From NCBI RefSeq assembly GCF_020709055.1, contig NZ_JAJFCK010000020.1:1-55445 (forward strand): a stretch of DNA of 55,445 bases. Reading direction: 5' to 3'. Positions 25,100-34,528 of this stretch are shown here, piece by piece; position 1 is the stretch's first letter; each line of letters opens with the position of its first letter. The notes under the pieces are model-generated. The model did not search any database. It worked only from the letters and a program-made list of their open reading frames with translations, and had not been told where the DNA came from. Origin of the DNA: Ruminococcus callidus (lineage in GTDB: Bacteria > Bacillota > Clostridia > Oscillospirales > Ruminococcaceae). A program made the translations under genes and the position numbers.

Positions 25100-27634
25100 A
25101 TGAATCGTGAAGAAACATTAGAACGGCTGAGTTCAGAGATTTCTTGTGTACAAAAACTATTGGATACCAAATATAGTGAGGTAATTGAAATTTCTTATCA
25201 GCAAAAGCTCCGGGAAATTCTGAAAAAAATGACTTTTTTTCAGGAAAAGCTAAAAAACAATACCTTTGAGATTTCCATTGTTGGCCTTGAAAAATCCGGA
25301 AAAAGTACTTTTGCAAACGCATTTATGGGGAATGATGTTCTTCCGACGAAAGACGCACGGTGCACATACACCGCAACCAGCATCCGGTTTGGCACGGAGA
25401 ACGATGCACAGGTCGATTTCTACTCCGATGCACAGTTCAACGAGGAATTTCACAGAAAGCTAAACCTTCTCGGCATTGAAAACCCGCAGCATTGGAGCGA
25501 ATGGTCAAAGGAATTGCTGGACAAAGAAACCGAACAATTGCCACCCTTGCGTTCGGAACAGAAAAATATCTATAACGACATCCTCGAAATCATCACAAAT
25601 CGGAGCAGCATTCAAAATCTGATCGGTTCTGAATCTCTGCATTTTGTTAACCATGAACTAGAAACCGAGGTAAAGGAATACATCGAAAATCCTGCAAAAG
25701 CACTTGCCGTTAAGGAAATTGTGATACGCTCCGATAAGCTTTCCGCCATGCGAAATGCGATCATATATGATGTCCCAGGTTTCGATTCTCCGACACAACT
25801 ACACAAAGACCAGACCAGAGCGTGGATGAAAAAATCGGATGCTGTCATTTTAATTGTCAATGCAGATCGCCCCAGTTTCAATGATTCTCTGGTACAGTTC
25901 TTTGAATCTGTGGACAAAGACGATGACGGCATTTCCATTGGGGAAAAGCTATTTGTTTTCGCAAACCGTGCAGATATTGCAACCACACTCCAGGATAATT
26001 TGCAGCGGATTCGAGAGGAACTGCAAAATTACAGAATCATGCCAACGGCATTGATTGCACAGCGCCTGACGGCCGGCTCCGCAAGGGCAAGAATTGAACT
26101 TGACAACGGCAATACGCAAAGTGCAATTTTACAAAGCCTAAAAGAAAAAGGACTTGCCGGAGACGGCATCGACACCATCCGCAGCCTGCTTGAAGACTAC
26201 AACAATACCGTTCGCCTGCAAGTGATGCAGCAGCGCATTGCCAACTTAAAGGAAAATGTGCTCGCACTATTCAGTGAACTCCGACAGGAAAATCAGATCG
26301 ACGGCAATTCCAGCATAGAATTGCAAATGGACAATCTGGTTGACGAACTAAAAAGAACGGCAAGGCAGAGAATCCATAACGCACTGGCAGAGTGCCGGAC
26401 GCAAATTGTACAGCAGTGCAAAGAGAACAAGCCAATCACGGATAAAGTCCGCAAAAATGCAATTCAAAGCATCGACCCTGTACGCTATCAGATCACCGAA
26501 GACGAGATTCGAAGAGCACAGTACGAGGAACTCTCCGGTGCAGGTGTTTTGGAGCGATTTGACGCATCCATACGGGACAGCAAATTTACTGCGATGTATG
26601 AGGAGTTTATCGACAATGTAGTACATTTGGCAGTGGAAGAGTATCGTGAGAGCGAAAAGAAGATTTTAACCGCATTTGAATCCGGTCTGGAACTGACACC
26701 TTCCCATCCTTTTTTCAAGGAGCTGGAGAAAGCACTGAAAAAGTACATCTCCGAACAATGCGGAAAAATTGCACCGGAAGGCTATTATAACAGCTTGATT
26801 CGCCGCTACTCCAGAAGCCTGTTTGAAATATTGATTTCCACACCCTTTGGAAACATCGCAAGATATAAAAAATTTGATGACGACCGACGCAACTTCTACA
26901 GCATCTCTCTGTTTACAGATGAAGAAAATCCGCAGATCCAGCCGGACAAACAGTCGATGCACTATCAGATCTTATTTCATCAGCAAATCAATTCCAACAA
27001 TGACCCGCAAAGCAATTCTTTGAACGATGCAATTGTAAAGGTGGAATCTGTGACAAACGAAGTGATCGCAGTTAACAGCCCGCTGTACCACAATCTGCAA
27101 AACTTCTGTGAAAAGCATCCGAACAATGCACTCGCCGAACTGGACACCCTTCTGGCTCAACTCCCACCGGTTGAAACGGCAGATGCCAATGCAATTCCAT
27201 TCTTTGCCATTCAGGAAAATCCAGCAGTCACCAAGCTGAATCAGCTGCTGGAACATGCACTACAGGAAAGTCCAAATTCCGCTGAAAGCCAGTTGACAGA
27301 AAGAGCATATGCGCAGTTCTTTCAGAACTACAGAAAAACAATTGAAAAGATTCCGAGCGAGTTCAACCAGGATGTCTGCATCCTGAAGAACATTTTAAAC
27401 GAACAGGTCATGAATGCGGTTTCCATTGAAATTCCTTTCTTGGATCTGGTAAAGCAGGATATTATCAGCTTACAAAAAAGTCTGGAAACTGCGGCATTCA
27501 CCTCGTTCATCAACATGGAAAAGGCACATATTTTAGAGGAAAAATACAATCAGCTGAATGCAGAGAATGAAAATCGGAAACGCAGGCTGGAAATCATTCG
27601 GGAAATCGACCGGATTCTCGCTGCGGAGGACTAA
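25100..27634 (+). CDS. Dynamin-like large GTPase
   Basis: Protein of about 844 aa. The GTPase domain lies at about 55-320: G1 GLEKSGKST (62-70), a G2 threonine in the TYTAT region near 90, G3 DVPGF (224-228), G4 NRAD (289-292). The rest is predominantly helical with long amphipathic and coiled segments, as in the stalk of bacterial dynamin-like proteins. There is no clear transmembrane segment, so membrane binding would be peripheral. The start is uncertain: ATG at 25100 has AAAGG 12 bases upstream; ATG at 25073 is an alternative. It is the first gene of a long operon, with the kinase gene starting 18 bases after its stop. Dynamin-like proteins remodel membranes and occur in phage-defence and stress loci. 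Confidence 0.85.
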   Translation: MNREETLERLSSEISCVQKLLDTKYSEVIEISYQQKLREILKKMTFFQEKLKNNTFEISIVGLEKSGKSTFANAFMGNDVLPTKDARCTYTATSIRFGTENDAQVDFYSDAQFNEEFHRKLNLLGIENPQHWSEWSKELLDKETEQLPPLRSEQKNIYNDILEIITNRSSIQNLIGSESLHFVNHELETEVKEYIENPAKALAVKEIVIRSDKLSAMRNAIIYDVPGFDSPTQLHKDQTRAWMKKSDAVILIVNADRPSFNDSLVQFFESVDKDDDGISIGEKLFVFANRADIATTLQDNLQRIREELQNYRIMPTALIAQRLTAGSARARIELDNGNTQSAILQSLKEKGLAGDGIDTIRSLLEDYNNTVRLQVMQQRIANLKENVLALFSELRQENQIDGNSSIELQMDNLVDELKRTARQRIHNALAECRTQIVQQCKENKPITDKVRKNAIQSIDPVRYQITEDEIRRAQYEELSGAGVLERFDASIRDSKFTAMYEEFIDNVVHLAVEEYRESEKKILTAFESGLELTPSHPFFKELEKALKKYISEQCGKIAPEGYYNSLIRRYSRSLFEILISTPFGNIARYKKFDDDRRNFYSISLFTDEENPQIQPDKQSMHYQILFHQQINSNNDPQSNSLNDAIVKVESVTNEVIAVNSPLYHNLQNFCEKHPNNALAELDTLLAQLPPVETADANAIPFFAIQENPAVTKLNQLLEHALQESPNSAESQLTERAYAQFFQNYRKTIEKIPSEFNQDVCILKNILNEQVMNAVSIEIPFLDLVKQDIISLQKSLETAAFTSFINMEKAHILEEKYNQLNAENENRKRRLEIIREIDRILAAED

Positions 27635-27652
27635 GGAAAAGGAGATAGAAAA

Positions 27653-28933
27653 ATGTCTGAATTGCAAGCAGGAATGCAAATTGAATTAGATGATAACATG
27701 GGAACGATTCAAATCGTCCGGAAATTAGGAGAGGGCGGCCAGGGATATGTCTATCTGGTGGACTATCTCGGAAACCAGATGGCATTGAAATGGTACAAAA
27801 AAGGTTCGATAAAGGACATGGAGGGATTTCGCAAGAACCTGCAAAACAACATCCGGGAACAGGCTCCCACAGACTCATTCCTGTGGCCCGTTGCCATCAC
27901 CCGTATGTACTACGATACATTTGGCTACATTATGAAACTGCGCCCCGATAACTACTATGACTTTTCTGATTTTCTGATCGGAAAGATTGACTTTTCCAGT
28001 GTTCACACGCTGCTGAATGCAGCCATCAACATTGTAGAGAGTTTCCGGATTCTGCATAACCGTGGATTCTCCTATCAGGATTTGAATGACGGCAACTTCT
28101 TCCTGAACCCTGAAACCGGAGATGTCCTGATCTGCGATAACGACAACGTTTCCCAGTTTGGAGAAAAGTCCGGGATTGCTGGAAAATGCAGATACATGGC
28201 ACCATCTATCGTTGTAGGAAGAAAGACGCCGGATAAGAGAACCGACCAGTTTTCTCTTGCCGTTGTCCTTTTCCTGCTTCTGCTGAGAAACCACCCTCTG
28301 GAGGGCGAGCAGACGCAGAGCAAGGCCGTCATGACGGAACAACGACAGAAGCGCTATTACGGCGAATCCCCTGTTTTCATTGCCGACCCCAAGGATGCGT
28401 CCAACCGTCCGGTAAAGGGCGTGCACAATAACTTCCTGATGAGATGGCCGCAGATGCCGGTATATATTCAGAATACCTTTATCAAGGCTTTCAGCAAGGA
28501 AGTCATGTGCGAAGACAAAATGGGAATCACGGAAAAGGAGTGGCTGCAAAATCTGCTTCGGTTCCAGTCGGAAGTCATCATCTGTCCCAATTGCGGAAAA
28601 GAAACCAGATATACCACTGAAAATGCAACGTGTATGTGCTGTCATCAGCCAATCACGCACATTGGCTGGATCCAGACACAATATTTCCGCATTCCGATTT
28701 TCCCCAAGCAGGAGATTGTTACAGCCTACATCACAGATTGCTACGACCAAAACGAATGCCGGACAGTTACAGCAAAGGTCGTACAGAATAAAACCAAAAC
28801 CAAAATTGCACTCATGAACAAGTCCGGCGAATCTTGGCGGATCAACAATGAAACTGTCGCTCCCGGAGAGCGTGTTCTGATTCAAAAGGGAATCCGCATT
28901 CAAATCAAAAATGAGTATATGGAAATCAAATAA
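27653..28933 (+). CDS. Protein kinase with C-terminal zinc ribbon (TerY-P type)
   Basis: Protein of 426 aa. Kinase domain about 15-300: glycine loop GEGGQGYVY (26-34), Lys46 in MALKWY, YQDLNDGN (Asp143, Asn148) where HRD is normal, and DND (162-164) where DFG is normal. The catalytic acidic residues and Lys are kept, so it may still be active. A zinc ribbon follows at about 311 (CPNCGK, then CMCC), and the last 75 residues are beta-rich and may be a FHA-like or Ig-like domain (KTKIALMNKSGESWRI). These substitutions resemble kinases of the TerY-P triad. A good ribosome-binding site (AAGGAG) precedes the ATG. vWA and PP2C genes follow. Confidence 0.85.
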   Translation: MSELQAGMQIELDDNMGTIQIVRKLGEGGQGYVYLVDYLGNQMALKWYKKGSIKDMEGFRKNLQNNIREQAPTDSFLWPVAITRMYYDTFGYIMKLRPDNYYDFSDFLIGKIDFSSVHTLLNAAINIVESFRILHNRGFSYQDLNDGNFFLNPETGDVLICDNDNVSQFGEKSGIAGKCRYMAPSIVVGRKTPDKRTDQFSLAVVLFLLLLRNHPLEGEQTQSKAVMTEQRQKRYYGESPVFIADPKDASNRPVKGVHNNFLMRWPQMPVYIQNTFIKAFSKEVMCEDKMGITEKEWLQNLLRFQSEVIICPNCGKETRYTTENATCMCCHQPITHIGWIQTQYFRIPIFPKQEIVTAYITDCYDQNECRTVTAKVVQNKTKTKIALMNKSGESWRINNETVAPGERVLIQKGIRIQIKNEYMEIK

Positions 28934-28952
28934 CAGAAGAGGAGACTAGACT

Positions 28953-29801
28953 ATGTCTGAAAATCTAAGCAGTTTTCTGGGAAATGCAGAGAGCATCCCG
29001 AAAAGAGTCATGCCGATCTTTTTCCTGATCGATACCTCCGGAAGCATGGAGGGCAAAAAAATCGGTGCCGTCAATTCTGCAATCGAGGAACTGATTCCGG
29101 ATCTGCGGCATCTTTCCGAATCGCAGGCAGATTCCGAAATCAAACTGAGCGTGTTGAAATTTTCCACCGGCTGTGAATGGGTCACGCCTGCTCTGATGTC
29201 TCTGGACGCCTTTGATGATTGGGAACCGCTGGACGCCAACGGCCTGACCGATCTGGGAGCTGCATTTCTGGAGCTGAACGACAAGCTGTCCAAAAATGGA
29301 TTCATGGACCGAGGCGCAGCATCTTCCGGATTTTATGCGCCTGTCATCCTGCTCCTCTCTGACGGCGAGCCAACAGATGACTACCTCACTGCACTGAAAA
29401 AGCTACAGCAAAATAAGTGGTATCAGGCTGCGTTGAAAATTGCAATTGCAATCGGCGAAGATGCCAACCGGGAAGTGCTGAAAAAAGCAATTCGCAATGT
29501 TGAACTTCTGTTTACCGTAAATGACATTGGAAGCCTCAAAAAGATCATCCGTTTCATTGCAGTCACCTCCTCACAGATCGCAAGCACCTCTGCAACGGTT
29601 TCCGAGGATTCTGCGGAAGCACCGGCAGATGTGAAGGACGTCCGTTCTACGTCTGCGGAACATCAGATGGCGGAAGCCGCAAAGGTTATGCTGGAAGAAG
29701 AAAAGGAATCTGCATACAGCAGTATAGAAAGCACCGAAGAATCGCCCGAACCGATGATACTGGGTTCGGATGATTCCGATGATGATGACGAATGGGATTA
29801 A
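28953..29801 (+). CDS. von Willebrand factor A domain protein (TerY-like)
   Basis: Protein of 282 aa. The vWA domain (about 18-210) has a complete metal-ion-dependent adhesion site: DTSGSM (Asp27, Ser29, Ser31), Thr99 in LTDLG, Asp137 in LLSDGEP. The C-terminal 70 residues are acidic and low-complexity, rich in Ser/Glu, ending in a run of Asp, with many possible phosphorylation sites for the neighbouring kinase. Length and fold match TerY. Gene spacing is 19 bases to the kinase gene and 3 bases to the phosphatase gene, with GAGGAG before its ATG. In the TerY-P system the kinase, vWA protein and phosphatase form a phospho-signalling unit. Confidence 0.9.
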   Translation: MSENLSSFLGNAESIPKRVMPIFFLIDTSGSMEGKKIGAVNSAIEELIPDLRHLSESQADSEIKLSVLKFSTGCEWVTPALMSLDAFDDWEPLDANGLTDLGAAFLELNDKLSKNGFMDRGAASSGFYAPVILLLSDGEPTDDYLTALKKLQQNKWYQAALKIAIAIGEDANREVLKKAIRNVELLFTVNDIGSLKKIIRFIAVTSSQIASTSATVSEDSAEAPADVKDVRSTSAEHQMAEAAKVMLEEEKESAYSSIESTEESPEPMILGSDDSDDDDEWD

Positions 29802-29804
29802 ACA

Positions 29805-31268
29805 ATGATGATGTACGAAGGATTTGCCGTTTCAGAAAAGGGCTATCAGCATATCTTGAACCATACCGTATGCCAGGACAGTACACAATATCTGCAGGAT
29901 GCGGACTGTGTCGTTGCAACTGTGGCAGACGGTCACGGCAGCAAGCAGTACTTCCGGAGCGACCGAGGTTCCCGCTTTGCCGCAGAGATCGCTTGCAATA
30001 AGATTCGGGAATTTCTAAAATCAATCACCTTTCCGTTTCCAGACTCCAAAACGAAAAAAAGTGTGGTGACACAGCTGATCCACAGCATCATTACGGAATG
30101 GCATATTGCCGTGAGAAATGACCTGATCAAATCCCCTTTCACGCCGAACGAACTGGAGAGAGTGCCGGAAAAGTACCAGAAAACCTTTCAATTTTTCACC
30201 GAGGAAAACTACAGAGCACATACGGAAAGCGAGGTCTCAGACCTGATACAAAAGGAGCATTCTCACGTACAGAAAGCCTACGGTACTACTCTAATTGCGG
30301 TCGGGTTATGCAAATCCTACGCCATCGGTCTGCACATCGGCGATGGGAAATGCGTTGCCCTATACGAGGACGGGACCATGGACGAGCCGATTCCATGGGA
30401 TGAGAACTGCCATTTGAACCGCTGCACTTCCATTTGCGATAAAAATGCAGCCAGTGAATTTCGCTGCCACATCTGGGACAACCAGATTCCCGTTGCCATT
30501 TTTCTAGGAACGGACGGTATCGATGATACATTTGCCGAGATGCTGCACTCTTTTTACCGCAACGTTGCGCTTGATTTTTTACACGACAATTTCCGAAAGC
30601 GAACAGAAATGCTGCAAGCCAATCTTGCAAACATCTCCAAATCCGGCAGTCATGACGATGTTTCCATTGCGGGGATTCTGGATGTGCAGAAGTTATCCGC
30701 TATCGAACAAACCTTACAACAGATCACAAAATTGGAGACGCTAACTGCACAGAAAAAGCATTTGCAGGACACCATTCAGGAATTGCAGTTCCAGCTGGAA
30801 AAGATGCAGCGCCTTTTGTCACAATCGGCTGAAACGCCGGAAACCGAGGAAAAAATCAAGCGGTATCTGGAAAAGAAACGTAAAATCGAGGAAAAGCTCT
30901 CCGAACAGCAGCAGAAGCTGGCAGGTGTCACACGGGATATTGCAGCAGTGCAAAGAGGCTGGGAAGAAAAAGATGAGGCTTCCGGTCAGGTGCAAGCTGC
31001 TGATACAGAGGAGAAAACACAAGACAACGCTGCAATCTGTCCCACGGTTTCAGAGGATGACCGGTCACAGGAAATCACAGCGCAGCAAGATGCACAGGAA
31101 GCCCACATTCCCGCCTGTGAAACAGAAACCGCATCCGCACAGCCAGAGGAATTCTCTCTGGATGCAGCAGAACCGAATTCGGCAGAAAGCGACAATGCCG
31201 GCGAAGTAAATGACGCAGTTCCGGAAGAGATCATCAGCGAAAGCGAAAACGAATGGGAAGAGGAGTGA
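29805..31268 (+). CDS. PP2C-family protein phosphatase with coiled-coil acidic tail
   Basis: Protein of 487 aa (start among ATGs at 29805, 29808 or 29811). The PP2C domain (about 1-290) has the metal-binding ADGHGS (Asp42), a GDG block (HIGDGKC), FLGTDGIDDTF and a final SGSHDDVSIAGI with Asp-Asp, so both metal sites look intact. A coiled coil follows (about 300-390, heptad Leu with LEKKRKIEEKLSEQQQK), then an acidic disordered tail that ends in Glu, like the tail of the vWA protein. It is expected to reverse phosphorylation by the kinase. It lies three bases after the vWA gene, so the two are translationally coupled. Confidence 0.9.
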   Translation: MMMYEGFAVSEKGYQHILNHTVCQDSTQYLQDADCVVATVADGHGSKQYFRSDRGSRFAAEIACNKIREFLKSITFPFPDSKTKKSVVTQLIHSIITEWHIAVRNDLIKSPFTPNELERVPEKYQKTFQFFTEENYRAHTESEVSDLIQKEHSHVQKAYGTTLIAVGLCKSYAIGLHIGDGKCVALYEDGTMDEPIPWDENCHLNRCTSICDKNAASEFRCHIWDNQIPVAIFLGTDGIDDTFAEMLHSFYRNVALDFLHDNFRKRTEMLQANLANISKSGSHDDVSIAGILDVQKLSAIEQTLQQITKLETLTAQKKHLQDTIQELQFQLEKMQRLLSQSAETPETEEKIKRYLEKKRKIEEKLSEQQQKLAGVTRDIAAVQRGWEEKDEASGQVQAADTEEKTQDNAAICPTVSEDDRSQEITAQQDAQEAHIPACETETASAQPEEFSLDAAEPNSAESDNAGEVNDAVPEEIISESENEWEEE

Positions 31269-31273
31269 GAAAC

Positions 31274-31630
31274 ATGGCGATCAAAGAGGCACACATTGTT
31301 CTTGCACGCTGCCCCCAGTGCAACCGGCGCTTATACGGCATCCGAGTCGAAAAGCAGCCAGACCACTGGGCACTGACATGGGCGTTCCCGATTGACGAGA
31401 GCAAAGCAAAATCGGAGGGTTACGACGAAACTGTTTTGAACGGAACGTTTCACCCGTCCCCCGATTATAACGGCTGTCCCTTTTGCGGAACCAAAACTTT
31501 TTTACACTGTCCACGCTGTTCCAAGATTACCTGCTACCATGGGGAATCCTATGCAACGTGTGCCTGGTGCGGATTATCCGGGGAAACAAAAACACAAAAC
31601 AACATGTCGCTAAAAGGCAGCAGTATGTGA
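31274..31630 (+). CDS. Cysteine-rich zinc-ribbon protein (TerY-C like)
   Basis: Protein of 118 aa with four CxxC pairs (CPQC near residue 15, CPFC near 67, CPRC near 79, CAWC near 95), making two zinc ribbons or one rubredoxin-like double knuckle, and a central WALTWAFPIDE segment. It resembles the zinc-binding C-terminal part found fused to TerY vWA proteins, here as a separate protein; this is an inference. ATG at 31274 follows AGGAG. Probably a scaffold or regulator for the kinase/vWA/phosphatase complex. Confidence 0.65.
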   Translation: MAIKEAHIVLARCPQCNRRLYGIRVEKQPDHWALTWAFPIDESKAKSEGYDETVLNGTFHPSPDYNGCPFCGTKTFLHCPRCSKITCYHGESYATCAWCGLSGETKTQNNMSLKGSSM

Positions 31631-31648
31631 GAAAAGAGGAATCTGATT

Positions 31649-33628
31649 ATGAAGTGCAGCAAATGCAATAAGACATGGAGCTTGTTTGACGAAAAATTGT
31701 CAGATAAGCAGCATTGTCCCCATTGCAAAGAAAAATTTATCTCTAAGTTCCAGTATTTCGATTCGGTTTCGGAGGGAATTGCCTACTGTCTGGAAATGGG
31801 CGGAAAGGAAATCCTGAAAAACAAATCCAAAATGAACGCCTATATCAATGACCTGATGGGCAATGATTTTCCGGATCACAATCTGGTGAAAAATGCCATC
31901 GACAGCGACATTGGTTCGATTCTGATCGATGCAGACGAAAAGGACGAAAAAGCAAAACAGGCTGCCGTACAGCAGGCCATTGGCAGACTGATTCGTGAAT
32001 TCTCGACAGAGAAAAAGAAAGCCGAAGAAGTTGTCACGTATTTTACAAACGCACTGCAATGGAAACTTCCCGCAGCAACAGCGGAAAAAACAGGGGCTGT
32101 GAATGCAGCAGCGAATCCGGCTGCACCGAAGCCCGCTGCAAAAGCCGCCGCACCGCCGACACAGAAACAGCAGCCGGCAGTGTCGAATGCTTCTCAGACA
32201 AGCCCGAATCCGGCAGGTCAAAATGCAACATTTTCACCTGCTGCTGCACCCGGAACTGCAGCACTTCAGAATGCTGCAATCGCCGGTCAGCCAAATCTTG
32301 CCGCAACTCCAAACGGACAGAATCCTCGGCAGCAAGCACCGAACGCTACCTTTCAGGGTGCACAGCCCTATCCTGTCCCGCCGGTGCCGAACGGACAAGC
32401 TTATCCCAACGGAACGATTGCACCGCAAAATGCAAACGGTGCACTTCAAAACAATCCTAACGGCACTCTGAATCCGGAAAATGCTGCCGTCAAAAAGAAG
32501 AAGTCGCCGCTTGGCTGCCTGATCGCAATCCTGATTCTGCTGCTGCTTCTCGCCGGATTGGTCATCTGGTATCTGATGAGCCACAAAAATGAACCGGAGC
32601 AAACGGTGTCCACTCCTGCCATCGTCGCCGAAGTCGAAGAGAGCAGCGAAGCGTCCACCGAACCGGAAACAGAATCCAAAGAAGAGACCACAGAAAAAGC
32701 GACAGAGACAGAGTGCACAACGGAAGCAACAGAGGAACAGACAACAGAGAAAACAGCTGGCAATACGGCAACTTATGGAGTAAAATCTTTAGCACATTTT
32801 AATACACATGATGGAACATATAAAATTCAATATAATCCGGTAAACAATAGAATCTACTATATGCAAGACGAAGCTAAAATCATGTATTACGACCTGAATA
32901 CAAATAAAACAGAAACAGCGGTTGATTTATCCGAAAGCGATTACCGAGATGCATTCAAAACATATGGGGTGAATCCGTATACCGGAAAGCTTTACCTGAA
33001 TGTTCAGAATGAAAATATTGGTATTTACGATGTAGAGGCAGATAAAAGTGTATGCTATATAGAAGAGTCTTACAACGTTGTTTCGCCAACAGCTTTTACT
33101 TTTTTGTCAGAAAATGAAGCCTTTACAAATGGATATCAATTTTCTTTGGATACGGGTGATGTTCTCGCTTCCGGAAAAGTTCCTTATGTAGGTTATCCTT
33201 CCTTCTCTTATCCTTTTTTGTATAATGATGAATATTATTATTTGACTGCTCTTTCAAGCAGCGTTGATGATAAAATTAGTATTGTAAAAACGACACAGCT
33301 GCTAACTTCGGACGGAGAATATTCTGAAAAAATAAAAACAAACATTGATGAAAATCCGTTCTTTGTAGACACAGATGCCGTGTATTACATGACAGAAGAC
33401 CATTCCATCTATCAGGTGAATCTTGACTATCAGGAATCTGATACAGGTGCCTTAAATAAAAAAAGTGACGAAAACCATGATATCCTAATCATAGACGGCA
33501 AAGACATCGAAAACTCCAGCACCAATTATCTCAGCGACAACATTGTAGCTTTCACCAAAATTGACGACTCCACATTCGCCGTTCTGGACGGTCTGGATAA
33601 CTCCCTAAAATTGGTTTCGGCAAAGTAA
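31649..33628 (+). CDS. Membrane sensor-like protein: zinc ribbon, TM helix, extracellular beta-propeller
   Basis: Protein of 659 aa. It begins with a zinc ribbon (CSKC near 3, CPHC near 23), then a helical domain to about 130, an Ala/Pro/Asn-rich linker (150-280), one transmembrane helix (about 286-308, LGCLIAILILLLLLAGLVIW), a Thr/Glu-rich outer linker (315-370), and a C-terminal domain of repeated beta strands like a propeller (YKIQYNPVNNRIYYMQD, GKLYLNVQNENIGIYD). Lys residues before the helix suggest an intracellular N-terminus and an outer C-terminus. It is the last gene of the operon. It may sense envelope change and pass the signal to the kinase unit. Codon use becomes clearly AT-richer after about 32768. 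Confidence 0.75.
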   Translation: MKCSKCNKTWSLFDEKLSDKQHCPHCKEKFISKFQYFDSVSEGIAYCLEMGGKEILKNKSKMNAYINDLMGNDFPDHNLVKNAIDSDIGSILIDADEKDEKAKQAAVQQAIGRLIREFSTEKKKAEEVVTYFTNALQWKLPAATAEKTGAVNAAANPAAPKPAAKAAAPPTQKQQPAVSNASQTSPNPAGQNATFSPAAAPGTAALQNAAIAGQPNLAATPNGQNPRQQAPNATFQGAQPYPVPPVPNGQAYPNGTIAPQNANGALQNNPNGTLNPENAAVKKKKSPLGCLIAILILLLLLAGLVIWYLMSHKNEPEQTVSTPAIVAEVEESSEASTEPETESKEETTEKATETECTTEATEEQTTEKTAGNTATYGVKSLAHFNTHDGTYKIQYNPVNNRIYYMQDEAKIMYYDLNTNKTETAVDLSESDYRDAFKTYGVNPYTGKLYLNVQNENIGIYDVEADKSVCYIEESYNVVSPTAFTFLSENEAFTNGYQFSLDTGDVLASGKVPYVGYPSFSYPFLYNDEYYYLTALSSSVDDKISIVKTTQLLTSDGEYSEKIKTNIDENPFFVDTDAVYYMTEDHSIYQVNLDYQESDTGALNKKSDENHDILIIDGKDIENSSTNYLSDNIVAFTKIDDSTFAVLDGLDNSLKLVSAK

Positions 33629-33660
33629 GCCTTTCTTACAAATTTCAACCCTATCACATA

Positions 33661-33703
33661 AAAAATCCGGCAAGGTTTCCTCCCAAACCTCACCGGATTT
33701 TTT
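33661..33703 (+). terminator. Bidirectional terminator ending the GTPase/kinase operon
   Basis: AAAAATCCGG, then AGGTTT/AAACCT with a short loop, then CCGGATTTTTT. The stem is long and has an A-run on one side and a T-run on the other, so it can serve the operon and the convergent gene at 33733. Confidence 0.88.
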
Positions 33704-33732
33704 CACTTCTTCCCTACTCTATCAGCTTCCCC

Positions 33733-34443
33733 TTATCGATTCCGCCGCAGCGGCTCCTTTCCATAGTATGACTCCGCATCATGCTCCATTCGCAGGTCAT
33801 ATTCCTTGACCGGAACATACAGATTATGCTCTGGAAAATCCCTTTTCCGCATCGAGATCCATTTCTTATCATGTTCCGGATGTCTGGGCATCGGAAGCTC
33901 CGGCAGATTCTTTCGATAGATACACCGAATGTTCGGGTGCAGCCATAGATGATTGACGCAAAACCAATATGTTTCTTCGATATCATCTACATACTTTGCC
34001 AGCGGTATGGTACTTTCCACTTTTTCTTCTGCCACGGCAATACGAGCAAATGGTTCTGCAAATTGCAGATGATCCCAATCATTTTCCCTGTCACAATTCG
34101 ACACCACCGGCATGACTTCGTCAATTTTATCCTCCGGTATTTGCCGCTTTTTCGGATAATACTGCACAATACAATAGGCTCCCAGCAGACGGTTCAAATC
34201 GCAGTATACAGACTCCGCACAAGCCAGCAAGCCAAAATCCACACACAAATCACGGAATTGACTGCTGCCCCATGTGGTCAGATAGCTAAAGTATTTCACC
34301 TCTTCCTGCACAGTCACACCATCCCAAACCGCAAGAATCAGTTTCAGATGATAGTCGCAGCAATCCTCGTAAAGCAGATAATCTGTCACCATTGCCTTGT
34401 ATCCTATTGTAAATTCGTTTGGTTTTCGTTTTTTCTGAGACAT
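33733..34443 (-). CDS. Unknown island protein, 236 aa
   Basis: Starts MSQKKRKPNEFTIGYKAM with GGGAGG nine bases upstream. Composition is rich in Tyr, Trp and Cys with alternating charged helices and strands (DYHLKLILAVWDGVTVQEEV, FCVNHLWLHPN), and the C-terminus ends in a basic RRNR. I recognise no domain. It stands alone on the minus strand between the GTPase/kinase operon and the amidoligase unit, under one of the three shared island promoters. It may be a regulator or an element-specific factor. Confidence 0.6.
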   Translation of the reverse strand: MSQKKRKPNEFTIGYKAMVTDYLLYEDCCDYHLKLILAVWDGVTVQEEVKYFSYLTTWGSSQFRDLCVDFGLLACAESVYCDLNRLLGAYCIVQYYPKKRQIPEDKIDEVMPVVSNCDRENDWDHLQFAEPFARIAVAEEKVESTIPLAKYVDDIEETYWFCVNHLWLHPNIRCIYRKNLPELPMPRHPEHDKKWISMRKRDFPEHNLYVPVKEYDLRMEHDAESYYGKEPLRRNR

Positions 34444-34497
34444 TGAAAATTCCTCCCGTTTCGTTATTGGCTGCAATGCTTTTGCAACCGCAGTATC

Positions 34498-34528
34498 AGT
34501 ATAACACTTTGAATTTTCAGTTTGTAAA
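34498..34528 (-). promoter_or_regulatory. Island-type promoter of the 236-aa gene
   Basis: On the minus strand TTTACA (34523-34528), 19-base spacer, TATACT (34498-34503) preceded by TGT as an extended -10. The box TTTGTAAAAA at 34521-34530 is the same half-site as at 23344-23353 in reverse. Confidence 0.7.

Noticed and set aside
27875..28903. Leftward 342-codon frame opposite the operon kinase gene
   Set aside because: Mirror of a well-supported kinase gene; no start signals.
32059..32602. Cys/Ser-rich frames in the Ala/Pro linker region of the sensor protein
   Set aside because: Alternative frames of low-complexity DNA; the sensor frame is continuous with domains on both sides.
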